Of a stretch of 64,000 nt of DNA, positions 1 through 7,485 are shown piece by piece. How positions within the stretch are numbered: the stretch's first letter is position 1; the number at the start of each line of letters is the position of its first letter. The DNA is from Thermococcus sibiricus MM 739. GTDB lineage: Archaea > Methanobacteriota_B > Thermococci > Thermococcales > Thermococcaceae. Position numbers and translations under genes: made by a program. The stretch lies in NCBI RefSeq assembly GCF_000022545.1, contig NC_012883.1, positions 1,666,276-1,730,275 on the forward strand, given 5' to 3'. The notes beneath the pieces were generated by a model that was not told where the DNA came from, searched no databases, and saw only the letters and a program-made list of their open reading frames with translations.

Positions 1-500
1 GCCTGAGCTCCGGAACCAGCTGTTAACGTGGCTACGACAAGCGTTGTTCTATAATCAGAGCTTATAAACCCTTGAACTGCTTCTGGAGGCAGAGTGTTTA
101 AAACAAACTTAACCTCTTCCTCGTTTTCAGGTAATCTACCTAGAACCTGGATAAAAATATCAGCAATACTGATTGTATCCGTCACATATTCATGAACCCT
201 TAAGCGCTCTTCAAGCTCGTGAATAGATCGTATCACTTCTGGGTCCCTTATATCATAAACTCCTTCTTCTTCAATTGAGTTTACTTTGACGATTATTAAA
301 GCAGAATCTCCGCTTTGAAATTCATTTTTAAGTGTCAAATAGTCCTTAACAGCGGGTAAATCTTGAGGAAGCTGTTTGGTCAAATCGCTTTCAAACTCCA
401 GCTGCTGGATACCATAAATTGATACAATAAGTAAGAACATTGCAACTAATGAAAATGCTATCCGATATTCTACTATTATCTTCGCGAGCCTTTTGAGCAT
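1..500 (-). CDS. RND/MMPL-superfamily exporter, N-terminal part (runs off the left edge)
   Basis: The reverse strand reads from an ATG at 498-500 off the left edge, giving about 166 residues. A basic start (MLKRLAKIIVEYRIAF) leads into one hydrophobic segment. A soluble stretch follows with the pattern 'LPQDLPAVKDY', as in the first periplasmic loop of archaeal predicted RND/MMPL exporters. The start has a good ribosome binding site (GAGGTGAG) and a TTTTTAAAT TATA box at about 552-561. The family exports hydrophobic compounds or lipids with proton motive force; the substrate cannot be told. Most of the protein, including the other membrane segments, lies outside the window. Confidence 0.72.
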   Translation of the reverse strand, partial: MLKRLAKIIVEYRIAFSLVAMFLLIVSIYGIQQLEFESDLTKQLPQDLPAVKDYLTLKNEFQSGDSALIIVKVNSIEEEGVYDIRDPEVIRSIHELEERLRVHEYVTDTISIADIFIQVLGRLPENEEEVKFVLNTLPPEAVQGFISSDYRTTLVVATLTAGSGAQ

Positions 501-893
501 TTACTCACCTCTGAACTTTTGGAATTTTCCGAAAGATTTAGATGATTGACATTTAAAAACTTTGCTGGGTTTGAAAGTCGTTTTCTCTGTATCCTTATTA
601 TGTCTTTAAACATCCCTATAAGGAAATATTTAAAGAATGGGGACTAAACGTGGATTTAAACCAAGTAAAGGACCTGAACCTTTGGATGTTAATCGAATGG
701 ATGAGTGTGAATCGTACCCAGCGCTATCACTAATTGAAACATATTAGAGAGGTGTATCGTTATACCAAAGGTGGAGATTAAAAATGAAAGTCATGATAAA
801 TTTGTTCCACTGAAGAAGGAGTGATTTCTCCTTTATTTTTATCTTTTTGTTGTTTGTAAGATCCTTTCCAAAAGGGGAGATTTTTGGGGAAGG
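501..893. other. Intergenic stretch with no convincing gene
   Basis: This region lies between the exporter start and the ncRNA promoter. It holds the exporter promoter, a 36-codon open frame at 637-747 that I do not recognise and that lacks a clear ribosome binding site, and a terminator-like hairpin at 816-833. The frame may be a remnant or noise. Confidence 0.5.
816..846 (+). terminator. Hairpin followed by T-rich tract
   Basis: AAGGAG (816-821) and CTCCTT (828-833) form a six-pair stem with a six-base loop, followed by TATTTTTATCTTTTTG. This looks like an intrinsic terminator on the + strand. No recognised gene precedes it, so the transcript it would end is unknown. Confidence 0.35.
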
Positions 894-902
894 TTTTAAA
901 TA
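894..902 (+). promoter_or_regulatory. TATA box of the structured RNA/tautomerase transcript
   Basis: TTTTAAATA in an AT-rich context. Archaeal start sites lie about 25 bases downstream, which puts the transcript start near 925-930, just before the GC-rich structured segment. Confidence 0.55.
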
Positions 903-926
903 CTCCAAAATATAACATGATAATAA

Positions 927-1079
927 TTTAGGAACAGCTGAATGACTGGACAACCCGTAAGGGTTGGTGTAAAAGTAGCCCCCGATTCCGGGAGGATAGG
1001 GGGTATTGGCCGTGTGAACCGGCCTGTGGAGGGTAACCCCCCCACGAAACTCCTTGCGTAAGCATGGAGTAGTTCACTT
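927..1079 (+). ncRNA. GC-rich structured leader RNA or ncRNA with pseudoknot potential
   Basis: This is a GC-rich island in an AT-rich intergenic region, a known hallmark of structured RNA in hyperthermophiles. Hand folding gives a series of hairpins: CAACCC-GTAA-GGGTTG (951-966), CCCCC/GGGGG (979-983 with 999-1003, inner TCC/GGA), GGCCG/CGGCC (1008-1012 with 1020-1024) and ACTCC...GGAGT (1049-1053 with 1066-1070). The seven-base loop of the GGCCG hairpin contains GTGAAC (1014-1019), a perfect complement of GTTCAC at 1072-1077, so a pseudoknot is possible. The 3' part resembles elements at 7441-7468 and 60331-60366. It lies upstream of the tautomerase gene, so it could be an independent ncRNA or a 5' regulatory leader. 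It may belong to an already listed Thermococcales ncRNA family; I cannot check that here. Confidence 0.6.
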
Positions 1080-1110
1080 ATACTTTCAATCCATTTTCAA
1101 GTGAGGTGGT
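1072..1110 (+). promoter_or_regulatory. Possible translation-control switch before the tautomerase
   Basis: TCACTT (1074-1079) is complementary to AAGTGA (1099-1104), which abuts the GGTGG ribosome binding site at 1105-1110. The same bases form most of the GTTCAC partner of the upstream hairpin loop. The two pairings exclude each other, so one state could expose and the other occlude the start region. This is inferred from complementarity only. Confidence 0.35.
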
Positions 1111-1114
1111 GGAG

Positions 1115-1303
1115 ATGCCGACCATAATTATTGAAGGCCCATCAATTAGTGTTGAGAAGAAAAGGGAGCTTGTGAAAAGGTTTACCGAGGTAGCGTCGGA
1201 GGTTTACGGGATAGAACACATAACCGTTCTTATAAAGGAGAACCCACCCGAGAATGTGGGTATTAATGGGGAACTACTGTTAGACAGGAAAAGAAAACAA
1301 TGA
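1115..1303 (+). CDS. 4-oxalocrotonate tautomerase-family protein
   Basis: A 62-residue protein beginning MPTIIIEGPSIS. Removal of the initiator Met would expose Pro1, the catalytic general base of the 4-OT family, and 62 residues is the classic 4-OT length. The ATG at 1115 follows GAGGTGGTGG. A frame-compatible GTG at 1106 is rejected because it would bury Pro1. The family catalyses keto-enol tautomerisation or related reactions of small 2-oxo acids, and the substrate is unknown. The gene lies ten bases before the B12-radical SAM gene and probably shares its transcript, downstream of the structured leader. Confidence 0.85.
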   Translation: MPTIIIEGPSISVEKKRELVKRFTEVASEVYGIEHITVLIKENPPENVGINGELLLDRKRKQ

Positions 1304-1313
1304 GGCAGTAAAA

Positions 1314-2897
1314 ATGAAAATTGTCCTTGTGAGGACAAATCCAGGAGAAAGCGGATATGCCTCGGCCTATGGTTACATTGCTCCTTCTTTAGGCCTTGTA
1401 TCCTTAGCTGGGGCTGTTAAAGATATTGCAGAGGTAAAGATAATAGATGCAGAAGCGAAAAACCTCACTGAGGAGGAGACTATAGAGGAAATAGCTACCT
1501 TTAACCCCGACGTTGTAGGCTTCACCACCATAGCATCTACCTACGTAAACCCCTCTATAATGATTGTCAGAAAAATGAAGGAGAGAGGAATTAATCCCAT
1601 CATCGTTTTTGGTGGGCACCATGCAACATTCACTTACCCCCTTATATTAAGAGAAGGAATTGACTTTGTGGTCATAGGAGAGGGAGAGCAGACATTTAGG
1701 GAGATCATTGAGAGGCTAAAAGAAGGAAAAGATATTAGAAGTGTTAGAGGCATAGCATACAGAGATGGGCAAAAAGTTAACGTTTCTTATCGAGAACCCA
1801 TTGTTAACCTTGACAATTTGCCGATACCTGCCTACGATTTACTTGATCCAGATGTATATAAAGCGAGCATTGTTGGAAAAAACGTGAGAATTGCCTCCAT
1901 AGAAACTTCCAGGGGATGTCCCTACAACTGTGAGTTTTGCAGTGCTTCAGCCATGTGGGGACATGCTTGGAGGTTTAAGAGCAACGAGCGTGTTGTTGAT
2001 GAGTTGAAATTCGTGAAGAACCTCGGATACAACTGGGTATTCTTTGTTGATGACAATTTTGTTGTTCCTTACAAATATGAAGAGAGAATTGAGCTTCTCA
2101 ATTCTATAATAGAAGAAGGACTTAACGAAATGAACTACATGATCCAAATAAGGGCCGATATAATAGCAAAACACCCAGAACTTGCAGAGAAGCTTGCCGA
2201 AGCTGGTGTTAAAATAGCTTTCATGGGCATTGAATCTGGCAGCGAAGGAGTTCTGAAGGCCATGAGAAAGGGGTTGAAGAAAAACGATACTCTCAAGGCC
2301 ATTCAGCTACTCAGCGAGCAGGAGATAATTACGTATGGGGGAGTTATAATTGGGGCGCCCTATGAGTCCAGGAAAGATAGAAAAGCAACGTATAAATTTG
2401 TTCAAATGCTTGGTGACCACGGCCTTGATGTAGTTCAAATCTCAATATATACTCCTTTGCCAGGTAGTGATTCCTTTTACAGGGCACTTAAGAACAGAGC
2501 CCTCCTAACCATAGACTGGGATCTCTATGATGTTTTACACCCAATAATGAGAGTAAAAGAAAAGCTCTGGAGACTCTACTTTGAGAGCAGGGAAAAAACA
2601 TACATGTTCTATTTTAAGAAATGGCTCCATAATATTGAGGGAAAGGCCGAAAAGTACTCAAAACCAATCCTCAGCACTGGCAAGAGGTATGTCCTTCACA
2701 GAATTCCTCATTACCTGAAGAATTTTCTAAAGCTTCCAGTAGAGAGCTTTTTAGTTCAGAGAAGGATTCTAAATTCAGCAAAGAAACTTGATGATTATAC
2801 CATCAAAATCCTCGAAGAAGTATACACCAGACACCTAACATCGTACCTGAAAATGTTTCACGAAGTTATAAATCAGGGAAAACATACAAAAAGTTGA
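1314..2897 (+). CDS. B12-binding-domain radical SAM enzyme
   Basis: 527 residues. The first 140 or so have the Rossmann-like B12-binding pattern of BchE-type radical SAM enzymes (DVVGFTTIASTY, VFGGHHATFTYP), without the DxHxxG base-off signature. The radical SAM motif CPYNCEFC is near residue 203 and binds a 4Fe-4S cluster for SAM cleavage. A later glycine-rich segment (GVIIGAPYESRKD) fits the barrel. The C-terminal 120 residues are basic and helical and not assigned. Members methylate unreactive carbons or rearrange rings; the substrate is unknown. Ten bases separate it from the tautomerase stop, suggesting cotranscription. Confidence 0.85.
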   Translation: MKIVLVRTNPGESGYASAYGYIAPSLGLVSLAGAVKDIAEVKIIDAEAKNLTEEETIEEIATFNPDVVGFTTIASTYVNPSIMIVRKMKERGINPIIVFGGHHATFTYPLILREGIDFVVIGEGEQTFREIIERLKEGKDIRSVRGIAYRDGQKVNVSYREPIVNLDNLPIPAYDLLDPDVYKASIVGKNVRIASIETSRGCPYNCEFCSASAMWGHAWRFKSNERVVDELKFVKNLGYNWVFFVDDNFVVPYKYEERIELLNSIIEEGLNEMNYMIQIRADIIAKHPELAEKLAEAGVKIAFMGIESGSEGVLKAMRKGLKKNDTLKAIQLLSEQEIITYGGVIIGAPYESRKDRKATYKFVQMLGDHGLDVVQISIYTPLPGSDSFYRALKNRALLTIDWDLYDVLHPIMRVKEKLWRLYFESREKTYMFYFKKWLHNIEGKAEKYSKPILSTGKRYVLHRIPHYLKNFLKLPVESFLVQRRILNSAKKLDDYTIKILEEVYTRHLTSYLKMFHEVINQGKHTKS

Positions 2898-3210
2898 GAA
2901 TAACTCACCTCTAGATTAATCCAAGCCCTTAGGTGCCTTTCTTCAACAATAACAAACGTTCCCCCAGAAATCTCTCATAACTTTCTGAAATTTCCAAAAG
3001 TTTTATATTCTCAAAACCATAAAAAATCTCAGCAACAATATGAAAACATCCACAGTATTGGTCACAAGGCAATGTACGATGATAACATGTTTTGTTGAGA
3101 CCTCGATATACCCGTTGAAGTGGGAGTGCAAGATATTAAAGAGCTTTCAGAGTTCAAAAATAAACTCCTAGATAAAGACATGGTCTGTATGTTGAAACAC
3201 TAGTCATTAA
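2898..3210. other. Intergenic region with probable decayed coding sequence
   Basis: About 310 bases without an intact gene. Short open stretches at 3040-3200 on the + strand read plausibly as protein, for example the end of one frame at about 3103-3203 (LDIPVEVGVQDIKELSEFKN...). They are interrupted by frame changes and stops, which suggests a degraded gene of unknown family. No RNA structure is evident. Confidence 0.35.
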
Positions 3211-3217
3211 GGGGGGA

Positions 3218-3703
3218 ATGAGAGTGGGTGTAGATGAAGCTAAGCGAATAATGATGGAGCATTTTGCAGATACCGCAAGAAGATTTGGGTTGAGTGAGCT
3301 TTATGGATATATCTATGGCGTGCTCTTTTTTGAGGATGAACCTCTAAGCTTGGGTAAAATTGCCGAAAGGACAGGATACTCTCTTTCACATGTAAGCACG
3401 GCACTCAAGCTTCTGGAAAATATCGGTCTAGTAAAAAGGATCAAAAAGCCAGGAGATAAGAGAGCATACTACACAGCAATAAAAAACATTCGAGAATGGA
3501 GAAAAGAAGCGTACTACAAGAAAATAGAAGAAGACGTAAGACAAACACGAAAGAATCTTTTGAAAGCACTTGAGGCCATAGGAGATGATGAAAGTGAAGA
3601 AGCAATGAAAATAAAAGAAAGAATAGAGTTTTCTCTTCAAAGAAATGCCATTACTGAAAGAATTATAAACATCTTTCTAAAAAACGAAGAGGAAAAGTTT
3701 TGA
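3218..3703 (+). CDS. GbsR/MarR-like winged-helix transcriptional regulator
   Basis: 161 residues. The N-terminal half has a helix-turn-helix pattern: 'LSLGKIAERTGYSLSHVSTALKLLENIGLVKRI', with recognition helix near residues 55-65, then a basic wing (KKPGDKRAYYT). The C-terminal half is a charged helical region typical of dimerisation in GbsR-like archaeal regulators. The ATG at 3218 follows GGGGGG at 3211-3216. It stands alone between unrelated genes, so the target is unknown. Confidence 0.75.
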   Translation: MRVGVDEAKRIMMEHFADTARRFGLSELYGYIYGVLFFEDEPLSLGKIAERTGYSLSHVSTALKLLENIGLVKRIKKPGDKRAYYTAIKNIREWRKEAYYKKIEEDVRQTRKNLLKALEAIGDDESEEAMKIKERIEFSLQRNAITERIINIFLKNEEEKF

Positions 3704-3793
3704 GGGTTCTCCTCGAGTGTCTTGAAGAAAAATTGAATAACATATAGTACAAAGACTTAAAAATAAACTAAAGTTAATTACGGCGGTGGTTAA

Positions 3794-4300
3794 ATGAACG
3801 AAATAGCTGAAGCTCTCTGGTACATTCTACCGGCATATTTTGCCAATGCATCCCCTGTAGTTTTCAAGGGGAGGACCCCCATAGATTTTGGTAAAAAATT
3901 TGTTGATGGTAGGAGAGTATTTGGCAACGGAAAAACTTGGAGAGGTTTTTTTGGGGGTCTATTTACCGGGATCTTAATATCAATTATCCAATATAACCTC
4001 ACACCACACTTTTATGGTTCACTCTCTTCTGCTCTAAAGTTAGGATTCACTCTTTCTTTTGGTGCTCTTTTAGGGGATCTTATAGGAAGCTTTGTTAAAA
4101 GACGGGTGGGAATGGAGAGCGGGTACCCTGCAGTAGGCCTTGACCAATGGGGTTTTCTCATTGCTGCCCTTATCCTAGCATTTCCTATAAAAACTCTTTC
4201 AACTAAACAAGTCTTATTTTTACTTGTAGTTACCCCCTTCATTCACTGGTGGGCAAATATTTTTGCATACAAAATGAAATGGAAGAACGTTCCATGGTAG
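3794..4300 (+). CDS. carS: CDP-archaeol synthase (CarS)
   Basis: 168 residues matching the CarS/DUF46 family: an integral membrane CTP transferase that converts 2,3-bis-O-geranylgeranylglyceryl phosphate plus CTP to CDP-archaeol in archaeal polar-lipid synthesis. Family signatures seen are 'YFANASPVVFKGRTPIDFGK' near the N-terminus, NGKTWRGFFGG, and the cytidylyltransferase-like GDLIGSFVKRR followed by GLDQWGF. Several hydrophobic segments follow, as expected for five or so membrane helices. The start follows GGTGG. Confidence 0.92.
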   Translation: MNEIAEALWYILPAYFANASPVVFKGRTPIDFGKKFVDGRRVFGNGKTWRGFFGGLFTGILISIIQYNLTPHFYGSLSSALKLGFTLSFGALLGDLIGSFVKRRVGMESGYPAVGLDQWGFLIAALILAFPIKTLSTKQVLFLLVVTPFIHWWANIFAYKMKWKNVPW

Positions 4301-4362
4301 ACACTTAGTTTAAGAACAAGTTTTTTATAACTCAAGAGTTCCTAAATTAGTTGGTGGAGATT

Positions 4363-4632
4363 ATGAAGGTAAAAGTGAGATACTTTGCCCGTTTTAGGGA
4401 ACTTTCTGGAACAGGGGAGGAAATTATAGAACTTCCCAAAGGAAGCAAGATACGTGATCTAATCGAGCATATAAAAAGTATTCATCCGGATTTCAAGAGA
4501 GAAGCGTTTAGTGAGGGTTACAATGATGAAGTGGATATAAATGTGTCAAAAAATGGACGATATGCCTCTTTTGATGAAGAACTAAAAGAGGGCGATATAG
4601 TGGCATTATTCCCTCCAACAAGTGGTGGATGA
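4363..4632 (+). CDS. moaD: MoaD/ThiS-family ubiquitin-like sulfur carrier
   Basis: 89 residues from the ATG at 4363 (after GGTGGAG; the in-frame TTG at 4351 is unlikely). It begins MKVKVRYFARFRELSG and ends VALFPPTSGG. The C-terminal Gly-Gly is activated by an E1-like enzyme and then thiocarboxylated. In molybdopterin/tungstopterin synthesis it donates sulfur to cPMP as the small subunit of MPT synthase; archaeal relatives can also serve in tRNA thiolation or protein conjugation. The E1-like gene and MoaE follow directly, supporting a pterin cofactor role, probably for tungsten enzymes. Confidence 0.9.
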   Translation: MKVKVRYFARFRELSGTGEEIIELPKGSKIRDLIEHIKSIHPDFKREAFSEGYNDEVDINVSKNGRYASFDEELKEGDIVALFPPTSGG

Positions 4633-4633
4633 A

Positions 4634-5335
4634 ATGATAGGTAAAAAAGAAGTTGAAAGATACGATAGACAAATCCGGATATTTGGCGTTGAGGGCCAAG
4701 AAAAGCTGAAAAAGAGTAAAGTTGCAGTGGTAGGTGTTGGCGGTTTGGGGAGTCCAGTGGCATATTATCTAGCCGCTGCTGGCGTTGGAGAGCTTCTCCT
4801 TATAGACTGTCAAACTCCAGAACTTAGCAATTTGAATAGACAAATCCTTCACTGGGAGGAAGATTTGGAAAAGAATCCTAAACCAATTTCTGCAAAGTGG
4901 AAACTTGAACGATTCAATTCCGATATAAAAATAAGCACCTTTACAGGGATTTTAAATGTGAAAAACATCGAAGAAGTTCTTAAGGATATTGACGTGATAG
5001 TGGATTGCTTAGACAACTTCGAGACAAGGTATCTTTTAGATGAATTCGCCCACAAAAAAGGGATACCTTTAGTTCATGGTGCTGTAGAAGGCCTCTACGG
5101 CCAAGTTACCACTGTAATTCCTGGTGAAACAAAAGGCCTTCGAGATTTATTCCCAACACCCCCAAGAAAAAAAGAAAACTTTCCAATCCTTGGTGCGACT
5201 GCTGGGGTAATTGGGGCAATCCAGGTAGCAGAAGTAATTAAACTTATCACGGGCTACGGTGCTCCACTAGCAAATAAACTTCTGATAGTTGATTTAATGC
5301 ACAATTCTTTTGAGGTGGTGGATCTTGAAGGTTAA
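4634..5335 (+). CDS. moeB: E1-like adenylyltransferase (MoeB/ThiF/HesA family)
   Basis: About 233 residues from the ATG at 4634, one base after the moaD stop. Visible signatures are the Rossmann GVGGLGSPVAYYL, the Arg/Asn nucleotide site SNLNRQILH, and VDCLDNFETRYLLD, all typical of enzymes that adenylate the Gly-Gly end of MoaD/ThiS. The only cysteines are in LIDCQT and VDCLDN. The zinc CxxC pairs and the mobile catalytic Cys found in bacterial MoeB are absent, and the region around FPTPPRKKENFPILGATAG has none. It is also shorter than bacterial MoeB. Adenylation is likely; thioester chemistry is doubtful. Confidence 0.85.
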   Translation: MIGKKEVERYDRQIRIFGVEGQEKLKKSKVAVVGVGGLGSPVAYYLAAAGVGELLLIDCQTPELSNLNRQILHWEEDLEKNPKPISAKWKLERFNSDIKISTFTGILNVKNIEEVLKDIDVIVDCLDNFETRYLLDEFAHKKGIPLVHGAVEGLYGQVTTVIPGETKGLRDLFPTPPRKKENFPILGATAGVIGAIQVAEVIKLITGYGAPLANKLLIVDLMHNSFEVVDLEG

Positions 5336-5768
5336 ACTTTTTAAAAAGCCAGAGGACTTTGATATAACCAATGCAATCAAACTAGCCTCCTCATCTAAAA
5401 GTGGAGGTTTAGTTATTTTTCTGGGAGAGGTAAGGGACGAAAATCATGGAAGAGAAGTGAAGAAGTTAATATACGAAGCCTATGAAGAAATGGCTATCGA
5501 AGAAATGAAAAAAATTCGGGAAGAAGCCTTAGAACGTTTTCCAATATTGGATATGATTATCTGGCATAGATACGGTGAACTAGAAGTTGGCGAAAACACT
5601 ATCCTAATAATCGCAAGTGGAAAACACAGAAAAGAGGCATTTGAGGCTTGTATGTGGACAGTGGATGAGGTAAAGAAACGCGTGCCCATATGGAAAAAAG
5701 AAATAACGAATGAAGGAGAATTCTGGATTGAAGGTAATAAACTCATTATGCACAAGAAAGGACATTAA
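5325..5768 (+). CDS. moaE: Molybdopterin synthase large subunit (MoaE)
   Basis: About 147 residues starting at TTG 5325 with GGTGGTG at 5314-5320, overlapping the end of the E1-like gene. Signatures are 'GGLVIFLGEVRDENHGREV', KKLIYEAYEEMA, IIWHRYGELEVGE and 'SGKHRKEAFEACMWTVDEVK...PIWKKE', with the conserved lysines that hold substrate. With MoaD it converts cPMP to the dithiolene pterin. The earlier in-frame TTG at 5310 would add MRWWI and has no good site. Overlapping genes suggest translational coupling across moaD-moeB-moaE. Confidence 0.92.
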   Translation: MKVKLFKKPEDFDITNAIKLASSSKSGGLVIFLGEVRDENHGREVKKLIYEAYEEMAIEEMKKIREEALERFPILDMIIWHRYGELEVGENTILIIASGKHRKEAFEACMWTVDEVKKRVPIWKKEITNEGEFWIEGNKLIMHKKGH

Positions 5769-5861
5769 GATCATTTTTTATAATTTTGTGTTTTAATTAA
5801 TACAATTACAGATCGTAGTAAAGTTAATAAGTGCAAGTTAACTCCTTTTTTCGGTGGTAAA

Positions 5862-6827
5862 ATGGAAGCAGTGTATACGCCCCCATCTTGGAAACGAACT
5901 AGGAATATTACCGCATTTGCAAAGCCACCTTGGAGTGAAAGCAAGCATACAGGAAAACTGGAAAGAGTTATAATACAGTTAGGGGTTGGTCAAGGGAAGT
6001 TTTCAGAGATAACCGGAATCCCCCGCTCTATAGGCTGCATTGGAAATAACAGATTCATTTTAAGGGAAGAACCTGTTGAATTAGAGAGACTAAAAGAGAT
6101 ATTGCAGGAATTTTCCACAATCTCCGGCGGAGACTTATATCTCACAAACTATGACGACACAAGCGTATTAGAAGAGATAGCTGAATATGCTGCTTCCTTG
6201 AGTCTAAAAAACGTCTATCCCGTTATAAGGATCGAAGATTTTAATGATATTTCGCTACCAGTTGGTGTTAAGACTATTGTAGAAGCAGAATACTCTGAAG
6301 AAAACCTAGAAAAGATTGAGGATTTGGAAGATGTGCATGGACTGCTCCTGATGGTTAAAAGCGAATACTTAGACAGAATCCAACAAATAGAATTTTATGG
6401 AGAAATATATGTGGATTTGCTCTTCCCGGGTTCCCTGAAAAAGGTAGATTTCGATCTTATGGAGGCAAAAAGGTTGCAAACCCCAATAACCCAACACCAT
6501 TCATGTCTAAGTGGTACACTGGCCATCACCGGAGAAGGGTTCGTCTTGCCCTGTCCACTCTTAAGAAATTTCTTAAAAGGCAACATCAAAACGATGACCC
6601 TAAAACAAATCCTCAGAAAGCGCAAACTCAAAGAATTCTGGAAAATAACAAAAAAGCAGTTTGAATCATGTAATAAATGCCCGATTGCACATGTTTGCCA
6701 TGATTGTAGGGCCCTAGAATACAATGCTTCAGGCGATATTTATGGTATTGAATATTGTCCTATAAATGAACTAATTACCCCCAGAGAAACCAGTCTTAAA
6801 TGTGGCCTACCTCATCTTGAATGGTAA
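5862..6827 (+). CDS. SPASM-domain protein with a degenerate radical SAM domain
   Basis: 321 residues. The C-terminal third has the SPASM cysteine pattern: CLSGTLA, PCPLL, CNKCPIAHVCHDC and a final YCPINE, enough for auxiliary 4Fe-4S clusters. The N-terminal 200 residues keep barrel-like landmarks (SGGDLYLTNYDD where radical SAM enzymes have the GGEP strand), but the CxxxCxxC motif is missing. The expected position reads RSIGCIGNNRF, with a single Cys. It therefore probably cannot cleave SAM in the usual way. It lies just after the MoaD/MoaE cluster and may relate to cofactor or peptide maturation, but the function is unknown. Confidence 0.7.
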   Translation: MEAVYTPPSWKRTRNITAFAKPPWSESKHTGKLERVIIQLGVGQGKFSEITGIPRSIGCIGNNRFILREEPVELERLKEILQEFSTISGGDLYLTNYDDTSVLEEIAEYAASLSLKNVYPVIRIEDFNDISLPVGVKTIVEAEYSEENLEKIEDLEDVHGLLLMVKSEYLDRIQQIEFYGEIYVDLLFPGSLKKVDFDLMEAKRLQTPITQHHSCLSGTLAITGEGFVLPCPLLRNFLKGNIKTMTLKQILRKRKLKEFWKITKKQFESCNKCPIAHVCHDCRALEYNASGDIYGIEYCPINELITPRETSLKCGLPHLEW

Positions 6828-6895
6828 GATTTCAGAGAAATGACGTGCAAAAAAGTTTTATGCTTAGAATGACATGTAATATAGGGGTGGATATA

Positions 6896-7384
6896 ATGGT
6901 CAAGATTGAAGTTGTTAATGTGGAAAAACCAGAGGGTGTTGAATGTATAATCGGCCAAGGGAACTTTTCAATATTCACCGTTGATGATCTGGCCCGTGCA
7001 CTCCTGACAGCAGTACCCGGAATAAAGTTTGGAATTGCCATGAATGAAGCAAAACCCCAGCTAACAAGATATACAGGAAATGACAAAGAACTTGAAGAAT
7101 TAGCTGCAAAAAACGCCGTAAATATTGGAGCAGGACATGTATTTGTAATAGTTATGAAAAATGCATTCCCAATAAATGTGTTAAACACTGTTAAAAACCA
7201 CCCCGCAGTTGTAATGGTCTATGGGGCCAGTGAAAATCCATTGCAGGTTATAATTGCCGAAACTGAACTTGGTAGGGCTGTCTTGGGAATAGTTGATGGA
7301 AAAGCTGCTAACAAGATTGAAAACAACGAACAGAAAAAAGAAAGAAGAGAACTAGTGGAAAAGATTGGGTATACAATTGACTGA
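6896..7384 (+). CDS. Adenosine-specific kinase family protein (DUF355)
   Basis: 162 residues from the ATG at 6896 after GGGGTGG (6884-6890). The longer in-frame start at 6821 overlaps the SPASM gene and is rejected. Features of the family are NVEKPEGVECIIGQGNFSIF, GIKFGIAMNEAKPQLTRYTGND and 'NIGAGHVFVIVMKNAFPINVLN'. An archaeal homologue has been structurally described as an adenosine-specific kinase, so the call comes from family resemblance. A TATA-like AGTTTTATG lies at about 6854-6862, so it probably has its own promoter. Confidence 0.8.
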   Translation: MVKIEVVNVEKPEGVECIIGQGNFSIFTVDDLARALLTAVPGIKFGIAMNEAKPQLTRYTGNDKELEELAAKNAVNIGAGHVFVIVMKNAFPINVLNTVKNHPAVVMVYGASENPLQVIIAETELGRAVLGIVDGKAANKIENNEQKKERRELVEKIGYTID

Positions 7385-7431
7385 GACCAGATGATCCCAA
7401 CCTTTTTAACCTCTCTAATTATTTATCTAGG

Positions 7432-7485
7432 TGGGAAGAGTCCTTCCGTAAGGGCGAAGTAGTTCACTGATATCCAGGTGAAAAT
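7432..7485 (+). ncRNA. GTAGTTCAC leader element upstream of rdgB
   Basis: 7441-7468 matches 1051-1078 at 23 of 28 positions by eye, including CCGTAAGG versus GCGTAAGC, a paired change around the GTAA loop. TATA-like sequences at 7403-7410 or 7417-7427 would start RNA at about 7432 or 7447, so the element opens the rdgB mRNA. TTCAC (7463-7467) can pair with GTGAA (7478-7482), which contains the ribosome binding site GGTGA four bases before the ATG. No upstream TGAAC partner is seen, unlike the other two copies. Confidence 0.45.

Noticed and set aside
744-953. 69-codon minus-strand frame
   Set aside because: It overlaps the ncRNA promoter, has no ribosome binding site and reads as low-complexity.
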